DNA of 64,000 nucleotides from Verticillium longisporum (lineage: Eukaryota; Ascomycota; Sordariomycetes; Glomerellales; Plectosphaerellaceae): the NCBI GenBank assembly GCA_019188255.1, contig JAETXT010000004.1, forward strand, positions 5,704,001 through 5,768,000. The letters are read 5' to 3'. A program made the position numbers and the translations under genes. Numbering within the stretch: position 1 is the stretch's first letter; the number at the start of each line of letters is the position of its first letter. Positions 53,295 through 64,000 of this stretch are shown here, piece after piece. Under the pieces are notes generated by a model that worked only from the letters and a program-made list of their open reading frames with translations, was not told where the DNA came from and searched no databases.

Positions 53295-55542
53295 ATGTCA
53301 GGCATGCTCAAGCCGCCCCCCATGATACGGGCGCCGTCTGGCGAGTATCATGAGACGTACAATGACAAGTATGTTGTCAAATACAACTTCAGCGAGATTG
53401 GTATGCAACTTCACGCGTTTTCGGCACGCGCTCCTAGGAAGCTGACATGACTCAGACCAGGAAACGGCCTCCAGGGAGCTGACTGAGCTTCTCGCTGATC
53501 TTGAAGAAGCTGGCCTTCAGACAGAGGTACGGGCGGGCTACGACCAGACCCTATTGGTGTTTGTCAAGGCGCCTCGTGAGCTCCTTGGAAACACCGTCTA
53601 CAAGTCGAGGTGAGTCGTCCGTCTCGACGTCTGGCTGCGCATAAAACTAACCTCTCTCAGAGTCAAGGATTGGTTGTACGGCATCATTGCCCACCATCCC
53701 GGAGGCACCAAAAATACTGTCGTTGATGCAGAGTATGAGGCCGAAGATGTTCTCTCCATGTATCACCTCGTCAATTGGAGCAAGGACCTCGGCGGTGCCG
53801 GCATCACGCCCGGTATGGGCAAATGGGAGAACGTCGAGGCCATCTTCCCGCTGCACAATGAAAAGGTCAACCAGTCATTGCTGAAGCACCTGAGCAAGCG
53901 CATTTTCTTGACCCACGATGATCTCGACATGGTGCGAGACCTTTGGGGATCCAAGGTCGCCTTTTACTTTGCCTTCATCCAGACGTACCTCGTCTTTCTC
54001 AGCTTCCCCGCCGTCACTGGCGTCTTTGCCTGGCGCTTTCTGTCCAACTACTCACTTTCCTACGCCATCCTGACTTGCGTTTGGTGTACTGTCTTTCTCG
54101 AATACTGGAAAATCCAGGAGGCTGACTTGGGCATCCGGTGGAACGTCAAAGGTATTGGCCACGTCAAGGTCAATCGTCCACAGTACAAGTACGACAAGGT
54201 CATCACAGATGAAGGGGGACGAACGCGGCATTACTTTCCCAAGAGGAAGCAGGTTATGCGACAGTTGCTCCAGATTCCCTTTGTCGCGCTTGCCACCCTG
54301 GCCCTGGGGCTTATCATCGTGTGTGTCTTCGCCATTGAGGTTCTCATCTCCGAGACGTACGAAGGCCCATACAAGTACTATCTCGAGTACTTCCCCACCG
54401 TCTTGCTGGCAGTGGCACTTCCCTACATCACGTCTTCCCTCGAGGACATGGCAAACACGCTCACCGAATTCGAGAACCACCGGACGGCTGATCATCATGA
54501 GATGTCCCTGACACAAAAGATCTTTGTCCTCAACATTGTCACCAACTACCTTCCCATTCTCCTGACGGCATTCGTCTATGTACCCTTTGGAGACGGTGTG
54601 ATTCCATACCTCGAGACGGCTACGACAAAGCTGTTGGGAAGCGTCGGCCAGCGTTTCCACAACACTACCTTCCACACTGATTCCGATCGCCTACGAAACG
54701 AGGTCATTGCTCTCGTTGTTACCGGACAGATATCCGGCTTCTTCGAAGAGAATGTCTTACCCCTCGTCAAGCACAGATTCGGCGGCTGGTGGCGCGAGAT
54801 CCGGCGTCTGCGATCCAAGGATTCGATGCTCATGTCCGTCGTTCGCGATGACCCCGAGGAGGCCGAGTTCCTCAAGCGCGTCCGCAACCAATCGACACTT
54901 CCGAAATACGACGTGCAGGAAGACATTGCCGAGATCGTCCTCCAGTTTGGCTACCTCACCCTCTTCTCGCCCGTCTGGCCCCTCATCCCAATGGGCTTCC
55001 TCATCAACAACTGGATCGAGCTACGCTCCGACTTTCTCAAGATCTGCATCGAGCACCAGCGTCCTCACCCCGTCAGGACGGACGGCATCGGGCCATGGAT
55101 TTATTCCCTTGACCTTCTCACCTGGCTCGGCAGCATTTCGACCGCTGCCATTGTCCACCTCTTTGGCTCGAGCCACCTCGGAAGTGGTAGCTAGTGTGCT
55201 TTGCCCGTCACTATTTTTATCAGTGAACACATCTTCCTCGTGTTCCGCTCGCTCGTGTGCTTCGTTCTGCAGCGCCTCGGCTCGAAACAGATCCGCAAGG
55301 AGCGCAACGAAAGGTACGCCACGCGACTGAAGCGCCTCGAGGAGCTCGAGGCCAACAAGCGGAACGGTCTGGGCCTGAGCGTCGCGGAGAGGGAGCGCCG
55401 AAAGTCGGTTCGTGCCACCGGCAGCGACACGCTGTTCACGAAACAGGTGGAGGAGGGGCTCAGTGCTGTAGTCGGTACCGGACTGATCAAAAGAGTCAAG
55501 CAGCAGGATGCCGACGCGGGAACAGAGCCTAAGCTCGATTAG
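53295..55542 (+). CDS. anoctamin/Ist2-like membrane protein with an in-frame TAG
   Basis: Three exons: 53295-53400, 53456-53609 and 53661-55542. The frame runs 713 codons plus stop, broken only by TAG at 55192-55194; without readthrough or editing the product is 597 aa. The N-terminal domain is soluble. Multiple TM helices follow: FYFAFIQTYLVFLSFPAVTG, LSYAILTCVWCTVFLEYW, LLQIPFVALATLALGLIIVC, YLEYFPTVLLAVALPYI, IFVLNIVTNYLPILLTAFVY. The anoctamin signatures include WGSKVAFYFAF and FGYLTLFSPVWPLIP. Relatives are lipid scramblases or ER-plasma-membrane tethers (yeast Ist2). The part after the TAG begins CALPVTIFISEHIFLVF, the last TM helix, then a basic coiled tail (RKERNERYATRLKRLEELE). It looks fully conserved, so the stop is recent, edited, or an error. 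Confidence 0.9.
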
Positions 55543-55805
55543 AGCATTATTCAGACAGTCCATCGCGCAAATTGAGTCCTCATATGACGCTGGTGACTGG
55601 ATTCCACCTTAACAAGTGGGACAGGACCAAGTGGTTTGGATATCAACGAGTGACATCATTCTAGAGTCAAGACCAACGACCACCGGCATATTAACAAGAA
55701 CCGAGACTCAGAACAAACATGTGAACCAAATGCTTCTGTTTCCTCTCACTCTCTTCCAATCCACCACGCGCCGCGTAGACACACCCTAAAACACCAAAAG
55801 TGAAG
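55543..55805. other. intergenic
   Basis: 263 bp spacer and 5' leader of the TIM-barrel gene. No other feature seen. Confidence 0.5.
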
Positions 55806-56855
55806 ATGTCCGCCCAATTCGACCTCCCAACGTCCTTCGCCACCTGCTCCATCGGCCTCCCGCACCATACCCTCGAGCAAAAGCTAGCCGCCATCTCCTC
55901 CGCCGGCTTCACCGGTATCGAGCTCGCCTTCCCGGACCTCCAGACCTTCGCCACGCGGCACGCCCACCGCGACATCGCCGCAGACGATTACCCCGCCCTC
56001 TGCAAAGCCGCCACCGCCGTCCGCTCCCTATGCCACGCGTCCAATCTCGCCATCATTGTGCTCCAGCCCTTCTCCAACTTTGAAGGGTGGCGAGAGGGGA
56101 GCCCGCAGCGCGAAGAGGCGTTCAGCCGCGCCAGGGGATGGATCGACATCATGGACGCCCTCGGCACGGATATGCTGCAAGTCGGCTCGTCTGACTCGCC
56201 CGACATATCGGCCTCTGTGTCGGAGGTGGCGGCCGACATCGCGGCGCTGGCGGATCTGCTGGCCGAGAGGGGTTTCCGCCTCGCGTACGAGAATTGGTGC
56301 TGGGCCACGCGGGCGCCGCTGTGGCGGGATGCGTGGGAGGTTGTGCGAGCTGCGGACCGGCCGAACGTTGGACTCTGTCTTGACACGTTCCAATCTGCCG
56401 GTGGGGAGTGGGGTGATCCGACGACCGCGTCTGGACTGATAGAAGACCGGGGAGCAGGCCCGGACGAGCTGCGAGAGAGGTACAGGGCGAGTTGGGCGGA
56501 GCTGGCGAAGACTGTGCCTCCGGAGAAGGTGTTTTTCTTGCAGATCAGCGATGCCTATCTCATGGATCCGCCGCTGAAGGATAGTGTTGACGAGTCTGGG
56601 ACGAGACCTAGGGGGCGCTGGAGTCATGATTATCGGCCGTTGCCGTATGACGGGGGATACTTGCCGATTGTGGAGTTCTTGGCAGCTGTTCTAATGACGG
56701 GGTTCCGCGGGTGGTTGAGTGTTGAGGTGTTTGATGGTAGGTTTGAAGCGAAATACGGGGATGACCTTGGTGGGTATGCGAATAAAGCAAAGGAAGCTGT
56801 CGACAGGATGTTGGATGAGATGGATCCGGAGAAGGTCACAGGCGAGATTGTCTGA
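55806..56855 (+). CDS. sugar phosphate isomerase/epimerase-like TIM barrel (3-dehydroshikimate dehydratase-like)
   Basis: Single exon, 349 aa, from ATG 55806. AP-endonuclease-2/xylose-isomerase-like TIM barrel: SFATCSIGLPHHTLEQKL at strand 1, GIELAFPDL with the first metal-type glutamate, LAYENWCWAT with a second glutamate, NVGLCLDTFQS with an aspartate, VFFLQISDAYL, and WLSVEVF with a late glutamate. The series of E, D and Q at barrel-strand ends implies a divalent metal site. Fungal proteins of this pattern include 3-dehydroshikimate dehydratases of the quinate pathway (QutC/Qa-4 type), but other family members act on different keto sugars and no quinate gene lies nearby. Cytosolic, no signal peptide. 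Confidence 0.78.
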   Translation: MSAQFDLPTSFATCSIGLPHHTLEQKLAAISSAGFTGIELAFPDLQTFATRHAHRDIAADDYPALCKAATAVRSLCHASNLAIIVLQPFSNFEGWREGSPQREEAFSRARGWIDIMDALGTDMLQVGSSDSPDISASVSEVAADIAALADLLAERGFRLAYENWCWATRAPLWRDAWEVVRAADRPNVGLCLDTFQSAGGEWGDPTTASGLIEDRGAGPDELRERYRASWAELAKTVPPEKVFFLQISDAYLMDPPLKDSVDESGTRPRGRWSHDYRPLPYDGGYLPIVEFLAAVLMTGFRGWLSVEVFDGRFEAKYGDDLGGYANKAKEAVDRMLDEMDPEKVTGEIV

Positions 56856-57015
56856 TGATTTCAGTGCAGAGAAAACAAGCGGCTGTTTCAGCCTTTGAAT
56901 TACAAGTTCCTTACATACGTTTCGTCTATCTACCTAATCCGTGCCTCAAACATCAGGAACACATCCCCATAACTTTCACGCATCTCCAGACTCGGGCAGA
57001 GAGCCTTATCCATCC
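56856..57015. other. short convergent spacer
   Basis: 160 bp between the TIM-barrel gene stop and the stop of the LVIVD-type gene. Confidence 0.5.
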
Positions 57016-59054
57016 TTAGCTGGACGCGCTGGTAGGCAAGCAGGAGCAAGCCGACGAGACCCTCGAGATGACGTTAGTCGGGCAGGCCTTGACTGCATAT
57101 TCCGGAACGACAGCCACATCAGCGACGAACGTCTTGGTGAATTCTCCACAGAATTCCTGGCTCTTCTCGAGGCGACCCTCGATGCTGCTGGAGCGTAGAG
57201 CACGAAGACAGTTGTCAGCGTTGCAGCTCTTCGGCTTGCAGGCCTCCCGCTTGGTCATCTTGGCGAGGAAGCCACCACGCTCGATAGTGTTGATGAAGAT
57301 GTAGCCAGATTCAAACAGAGCGTAGGAGGCCCAAGACCCAACAAACTCGAGACTGCCGCCGCCAGGAAGATCGTCATCTTCGGGGTAAATATCGAGGTAC
57401 GCAATCTCGCAGACGCTGTTACCCGAAGGGTCTTCAGGGACAGAAGAGACGTCGTAGATGCGGACGCCAGCACCATAGTTTGATTGATACACCAGCCCGT
57501 CCTTGACATACTGGTTATGGTCGATGCTCTTCACGTTACCCTTGTATAGGCCAGTGTTCTTGGGGTTCTCGAGGGAACGAATGTCCCAGATGTACGTGAC
57601 AGGGTAGCCGTCCCGAGCCGGGCCGATGACGTCGTACTCATCGTACCTACGGAGGTTAGGGCGGAAGACTTGCGATTATGCGGAACACGTACTCGTCATC
57701 CATAAAGAGCCACTCCTGGTTTTTGGGGTCGAGGAGCCAGCCTTGGTGGGTATAGGTCGCGCCCTCATAAGAGGTGATGGAGATGATGGTTGAGTTGGAC
57801 TTGTCCGTGACATCGAAACTATGTCAAGGTTAGCCATGAGTCTTCCGCACAACAGAGGGGAAAGTCAACCCACATTGTCAGAGTGTCCTCGTTGTAGCCG
57901 TAGCAGATATCACGTCCCTCGTACTTCTTGTCAGGGCCGTGGTAGACAAGACATTGAGCCTAAAAAGTGTCAGCAAGGGTGTCATTTCTCTGACATCGGT
58001 GAGGTGAACAATTATAGCCACACCGATAACTTACATCATGCGTGTATCCGTCTTGGGGGTCACAACCAGTTTTGACGGGGTTGGTAGGGTCAGACAAGTC
58101 GAAGAAGATCAAGCCACCGAAGCAACCGCCATTCCGAGGACGAGCTCCAACCGCGACACCATATTCAAGTTCTTCGTTCACAACCACGTTGTGGGTAGCG
58201 CCCAGGGGCAGGTCGGCGAAATGGCCCGTCAGGTCCTTCTCGTTGGTAAATTGGATGGGAGCGTTGGCAGCGGTGATGTCGAGAAGCTTGGTCATGTCAA
58301 AGATCTGGATACCATGGCCCTCAAGCTCGCTACCAATCAGAACGTAATTCTTGAAGGTTCGAATTTCCTTCCACCACGCGTCATCATTTGTCGGGGCGAA
58401 CGCAGGCCTGCCATGGAGTCAGCCAAGGTTGAGTGACGAGTGGCGGGAAGCTTACAGGAAGCCGAGCTTCAAAAGCTTGCCTTCTGGGAGGATTTCGATG
58501 AAGGACGTGCCATCGAACATGCCGTTGGCTGTTAGAGGTCAGCAATCTATACTTTCACCCAGTATACTTCGACTTGACCTACCAATGAACTCTCGTCCCG
58601 ACTCTGGATCTGTCCAGCCCCACGTAGAGCTACCAGTGCGACATTGCGAGTCCGATGACGGCGAACCTAGCTCTGCATGGTTGATAAAGTCATAAAGATC
58701 CATGTTCTTGCATCGAAAGGTATGATGAGGGTCCCCAGGAATGGCTGCGACCTTTCCGTCTACACACTTGGTGTAGTTAAGCCGGGGCCATTGTGACGAG
58801 TCGATGATACCGGACTCGATCTCGGACTTCCAGAAGGCCTTCTTCTTCCCCATGATCGTCTCGTGCATCTTGCCGCTGTCATATAGCTCTGAAGACACAT
58901 AAGCATCGCCCATGGTATGTAAGCAATGTGACCCCGTGTGGTGAGATCAAGAGGACAACTGACCAGCCGCGCGCGCCTCGTCCTTGGGCATTTCCTTAGC
59001 AAAAGAGACAGAGGCAGCGGTCAGGGCCGCGCCTGTCAGAGTACTAAAGCGCAT
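57016..59054 (-). CDS. secreted LVIVD-type (choice-of-anchor B-like) protein
   Basis: Seven exons: 59054-58964, 58888-58583, 58528-58456, 58407-58035, 57959-57874, 57818-57693 and 57646-57016; 561 aa. All junctions keep the frame and every intron has a GT donor and AG acceptor. The signal peptide is MRFSTLTGAALTAASVSFA. The body consists of repeated beta-propeller-like blades with IFDMTKLLDI, FFDLSDPTNPVKTG, FDVTDKSNSTIISIT, YIWDIRSLENPKNTG and VRIYDVSSVPEDPSG, each the D(V/L/I)(S/T)(D/N)P-type motif of LVIVD repeat proteins. A cysteine-containing C-terminal region follows (CKPKSCNADNC). Fungal members of this group are extracellular and uncharacterised. The many short introns would easily defeat a simple ORF search. 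Confidence 0.85.
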
Positions 59055-59640
59055 TTTGAGAGAGGGCCGCGATGACAACCAAAAGGCTAGATGGGAAAGT
59101 GAGAATCCGTACGAATAACACGAGGTCAAGCTACGGTTCGGGGCCCACGACGGGGACGGTCTATTTAATTTCTCCCGAGCTCCGGATCTCGCAGCCGAAG
59201 GCCAAGGTCTTCCATGCTGGAGGGAGCCCCAGCCAACAATGGGCTTTGGATATATTCAGAGCTGTCCATCGAGCGAATCCTTGACCATTGCATTTCCATG
59301 TAGATCATACACCAAGTTAGGAAGGCAGGTACATCCTTGGCATCAGGTACCCTGGGGGCCAACGAATAGCCATGCGATAAGAGGACCTTACGACTTCGAG
59401 TAGTCCCCGCAACCCCGCAGGCGAGAGAGAGTCTACATTTTATCCATAGAAGATCGCAACGAACGACCAATCGGTCTTTAATGAAATCGGAAGGAGAAGT
59501 TGTATAGGAGCAGAAATGGGACTTTAGTAATCCTTTGGCGCTAAGACCTTTTGCAGAGACATTCCACAATAGGCGACCAATAAGCTGACATGCAGCTTGC
59601 CACAGCTAGTGAACACTCTATATAGCGCTGCCATCAATTC
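59055..59640. other. intergenic, promoter side of the LVIVD-type gene
   Basis: Normal composition until about 59630, then an abrupt change to the AT-rich block. No gene supported. Confidence 0.5.
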
Positions 59641-62600
59641 AATTCTATTAATTCAAATAGTTAAATAACTAATTAAATCACTCTAATTTCACGATTTAAA
59701 TAATTAAATAACCCTATATGGATTAATTAACTATTTAAATACTATTAAATTATATATAAATCTCGGGATTTCTATATTCTAGTATATTATATAACTAAAA
59801 AGAGGAGTTATACGCTAACTTAAAGCTAACTTAAGCTTTAAGTTTATATATATTAGTAACTAAGGTAGGATTCGAACTTATACCTTCTACTATAAATGCT
59901 AAATATTATACTACTAGACTATATAATCTTATTATATTAAGAGCGCTCTAATAGCGATATTAAGAAGGCTTTATAGCTAATTAATCCTACCCTCTAAAAT
60001 ATTATATAGATATATAATATAGTTCTAAACCCTCTAGCCCTCTATTTATAATATTACTTTAATCCCTCCTATAGCTACTCTATAACCTCTACTTTCCGAA
60101 TATTAACCTATTAATTTTAAGAACCCTTAATATATCCTTTAAGATCTTTAATTCGATTCTAATTTTAATAATATCGTTATAACTATTAGAGACTTTATAA
60201 TTAAATAATATAATAGATTCTTACTTTTTCCCTATTACGACCTAATATTACTATTACTTTACCTTTATATTATATATTATATATAAAGGAGTAAGAGATC
60301 GTAGAAGCTAGATATATACTTATAAGCTCTTTATTATAGAGATCCTCGAAGGAGATACGATTAAGCTAAGCTTCTAGCTCTATTAATAATATAATAAGAT
60401 TTATAATATTTAACTCTTTAAAGCTATTTTAATAACCTCTATAATAATTTATCTATAAAAGAAGTATAAAGTATTCGAATCTTTAAGTAAATAGATAGAG
60501 GAAGATTCTTTAAGTACTTTAGAGTTAATATTATAGTATATTATAATATATAAATCTTTAATAGATTAAATAGAAGAGCTTATTCTTATATTTATTATAA
60601 TAATAAATTAGCCCTTTAATATCTTTAATAGCTTATATTTTAATTAGCTCTTTATATAATTAAATCCTTATATTATCCTAATAATACTCTAGGGATAAAC
60701 CTCTCTCCAATAATATCTCTTTAAGGTTTTTATTATAAAGAAGAAATAGATATAATATTAATTAATAGCTTCGAAGTCTTAGATCTATTTTATATTCGAT
60801 TATTAGACTTCGCTAAATAGCTTAGCGATATTAGCCGTTTTCTATTATTATATAAACTATAATAATATTTAATAATAACGTCTTCTTACTCTCCGATAAT
60901 AATATAGAAGCTATATAGGCTAGAATATTATAGCCTTTATTATATCTATTATTAAGGAATAGGATAACTATCTTAGATTATATTAATATTTTAATCTTAG
61001 ATAATATATAAATTAACGATTCTTATAATTAAGAGCTATTCTAATAATTAATTCTATTTATAACGATTAATAATATATTAGAATAATAAATATAATACTA
61101 TAATTATATCCTAAACCTTATTAAAAGGGCTTTCTTATATAGAGAAGATAGTAAAGTTTTTAAATAAGAAACGTAAGCCCTAGAGCTATTAAGCGACTCT
61201 TAAGACTCTCTTTATTACTAGAGGAAGAAAGGATTTATTAATAAGCTTTATAATATTATTAAATAGATTCGTTCTTTATTATAATATAGTAAATACTTCT
61301 AAACTATTATTAAAGAAATTTAAGAAGCTAATAATAATTTCTAAATCTATTAATAATCTAATTTTAAGCTTTAATTTATTTTTAATAATAAAACGTAATA
61401 GAATTTAACGTTCTTAATATTTAATCGGGCCTTTAAGAAGTATAACGATATTTAAAGCTTCTTCTAGAAGAATCTCTCTAAACCCGACCCTTATAAATAT
61501 ATACTAGAAGACGATATTCTAACCTTTAAGGATTAGCGCTTCTTTATAAAACTCTATAAAGCTCCTAAGCTATTATATTAATAAATAATATATATATAAA
61601 GATAAATTAAGAATAGAAATTATAAAATACTTTAGGAGATATTTATAAATATAAAATATATTTTAGAGTAAATAGAATAATAGAAATTATTCTTTAACGA
61701 TTTTTCTAATATTAGAGACTCTCCCTAAGTATCTATAATTTATTAGAGAGGTCGTTAACCTCGTATATAAAGCTCCTTTACGCCCTTATTAATCTATTCC
61801 CTCTTTATATATATATAGAGCGAATATTCTACGATGCCGTCTTATCGCTTTAAAGTATTCTCTAAAGATTTACGATAATACTTCTATCTCTCTATTATAA
61901 ATATATAGAAGAAGCTTAATTAATACTATATTAAGCTAATAGAGTCTCTATTATATATAATAGCTATTATCCTCTACTTTAAACTAGGAATACGATAGCT
62001 AGAAGCATAGTAGACGATATTAGAGTAATTAATATAGCTCTATAAGTCTTATATTAGCTTATATATCTATTAGGAGCGATAATATCGCTAAAATTAATTA
62101 CTATTAACTATTCGAGGTTAATAGTTACTAGGATAATATAGAATATATCCTTTATAAGAGCCGCTAAGCCTAGATAAGAATCCTATTAATAGTACTAGAA
62201 GATAGATATAGATTCGCTATATTATAGTCCTAATAGAATTAGTAGACTATTATAAAATAGATATATTAATAAGAATAAAATATAATAAAATAACTTATAT
62301 AAGCTAAGGAATTCTTAGATTCTTCTTTCTATATAATCTTCTATAGATCTAATAATTTAGTATTCCTATTATATATTTAGCTTAATTTAATATAAGATAT
62401 ATAAAAGCTATACCTTTATTAAGCTTATACTATTAAGGATATATATAATATTATTTAATTAGGATATATTTATAATCTATTTATACTTAAAGCGCCTATT
62501 AAAATCGGCCTCGAGCTCTAAATAATATAAATAATAAAGATCTCTAAGATATTTAATAGCCTAAAATTAGAAATCTCTATCGCGGTAGCTAGAATCTATA

Positions 62601-64000
62601 CTAAAAAACTTATTCTATTATTAGAATTACTAATTATTATAAGAAAATAGTAGAGGGGATAATAGAATAGCTATAGTAAATAAGTTAATATTCCTATTAA
62701 TCTATATTAATAAGATATACTTATTTAGTTTCTCTTTTATAGCCTAGACTCCTTTATAGAGAAGCTCTACCTAGGGCTTACCCTAATTTAAAAGCCTCTC
62801 GACCCTAGAAAGATAACGATTAAGAATTAAATAGAGTTTAATAAGATTCTAAAATACTTTAATTTCTTATAAGCTAAACTTATAAATTAAATATATAAAA
62901 GGCTTCGTAATACTAATTATAAAGCTAATCTAGTACTAGGATTCTATATTTAATTATAGGAAAGGGTCGAGTTTATAGTCCTAGATAATATATTAATTAA
63001 TTACTTCTTTAAGTTTCTAAGCTTATTTAAATATATAATATATAGAGCTTTAGTAGGTTTTAATATCTCGAATTAAATTAAGAGGCTTAGGATAGCTAAG
63101 CTCCTTTTAAATATATAGAAAGAATAGAGATCTCTTTATATTACGATTAATATAAATTAATAATAAGCGAATCTATATAGGTTAGTAGAGATAGCTATTA
63201 TATTAATTATTATATATAGTTTAGATAGCGTCTCGTATTATCGGGGATAAAGGTATTTAAATCTCTTTATTTACCCCTTTATATTTAATAGAGGGTTCCT
63301 TAACCCCTATCTTAAATAGAAGATCCTATAAATAGAGCTAGATAATATATAAAATATATCGAATAGTCTAGACCTTATATTAGATAAAGGCTAATAGAAG
63401 TACTATATTTAATTTATAGAGTCTTTTATTAAGTAATAGTTTAACCTTTTCTCTTAATATAAACGATCTATTATTACCTATAATATTATAGATCTACGTT
63501 ATTATACTATTATTAATAAGGGTATCTATAATAAGGGTATTTATAGCGTTTCTAGAATATTAGCTATTTATATTAATAATATCAAGAATAAGATAGTACC
63601 TTTAAAAGGTATTATCGACCTAATATATAATAATCCCTAATAGGGAATAGCTAAGCTAAGGTATAAACTAAGAATCGATAATAATAGAAATATACCGACT
63701 TACTAGGATATAGCTTATACTATATTTAATAATCTCTTATAATCGATCCTTAAACTATAGATAGAGCGTTTTCGGGCTTAGTAATTAATAGTTTACGTTT
63801 TAAAGCCTATATACTTCGAAGAGGTTATAAAAATCTAGATTAGAGATTATATTAAATAGAAGAGCTATAGAAATAATATAATTAATAAATATAAACTTAA
63901 TATATAAACGTTAAATAGATAGTACTATATTCTAATAACGGTTATTATATAATTATTATACTTAGCTCTATATATATACTATTCTTATAATATCTAGGTT
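59640..64000. repeat. RIP-saturated AT-rich block, runs off the window
   Basis: More than 4.3 kb with almost no TpG or CpA, no open frame longer than a few dozen codons, and scattered relics of coding sequence that I could not assign to a family. It must derive from repeated DNA, probably transposons. No LTR or terminal repeat pair is visible inside the window. Confidence 0.85.
59856..59928 (-). pseudogene. tRNA-like relic with intact box B
   Basis: On the minus strand the sequence reads TAGTCTAGTAGTATAAT (box A-like D-arm) and, about 30 nt on, GTTCGAATCC (a perfect box B). Stems are broken by C/T and G/A changes typical of RIP. It could be a dead tRNA copy or the head of a tRNA-derived SINE. 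Anticodon identity is not safe to call. Confidence 0.4.

Noticed and set aside
55150..55245. A short intron removing the TAG in the anoctamin-like gene
   Set aside because: Candidate GT-AG pairs give introns of about 37-44 bp with weak donors and put the downstream part out of frame.

Overview
This window is nuclear DNA of a filamentous ascomycete, most likely a Sordariomycete. The genes carry short 50-70 bp introns with GTRNGT donors, CTRAC branch sites and CAG/TAG acceptors. The protein set is typical of Pezizomycotina: dynactin p62, eS7, a sugar porter, a PRISE reductase and a NACHT-ankyrin NLR. Two AT-rich blocks show the signature of repeat-induced point mutation (RIP), in which TpG and CpA are almost absent. 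Genus cannot be fixed from the sequence alone; gene content and eS7 would fit a Colletotrichum/Verticillium-like fungus.

Layout. 1-13 kb: end of an unidentified gene, a SET/TPR protein (minus), a small secreted cysteine-rich peptide gene (minus), an MBL-fold protein and a PRISE-type reductase (plus), tRNA-Gly(GCC), and a six-exon sugar transporter (minus). 14.3-23.3 kb: a complete but RIP-destroyed Ty3/Gypsy-like retrotransposon on the minus strand, with 214-bp LTRs and a GAATA target duplication. It is split by an almost un-mutated 1,859-bp pogo/Fot1-like DNA transposon with a TA duplication. 24-30.6 kb: a kinase-like gene broken by a TAG, transcribed divergently from a 1,337-aa PNP-NACHT-ankyrin NLR, then an APH-fold kinase. 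30.7-59 kb: housekeeping and conserved genes: 7TM protein, EXPERA-like membrane protein, DUF8004-like protein, dynactin p62, eS7, a cytosine-deaminase-like amidohydrolase, a type I membrane protein, a zinc carboxypeptidase, an anoctamin-like protein with an in-frame TAG, a xylose-isomerase-like TIM barrel protein and a secreted seven-exon LVIVD-type protein. 59.6-64 kb: a second RIP-saturated block running off the end.

How things fit. There is no obvious biosynthetic cluster. The accessory part is the RIP block and the NLR/kinase/APH trio beside it; the NLR has seven nearly identical 99-bp ankyrin units, as in fungal immune or incompatibility receptors under repeat turnover. Two genes (eS7 and the EXPERA-like gene) each lack one C in a C run inside strongly conserved coding sequence, which suggests homopolymer errors in the assembly. 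Two others (anoctamin-like, kinase-like) are interrupted only by a TAG in an otherwise open frame. In Sordariomycetes that is a candidate for A-to-I mRNA editing, with RIP-type mutation or sequencing error as alternatives. All exon limits were read by eye from splice signals and reading-frame continuity.
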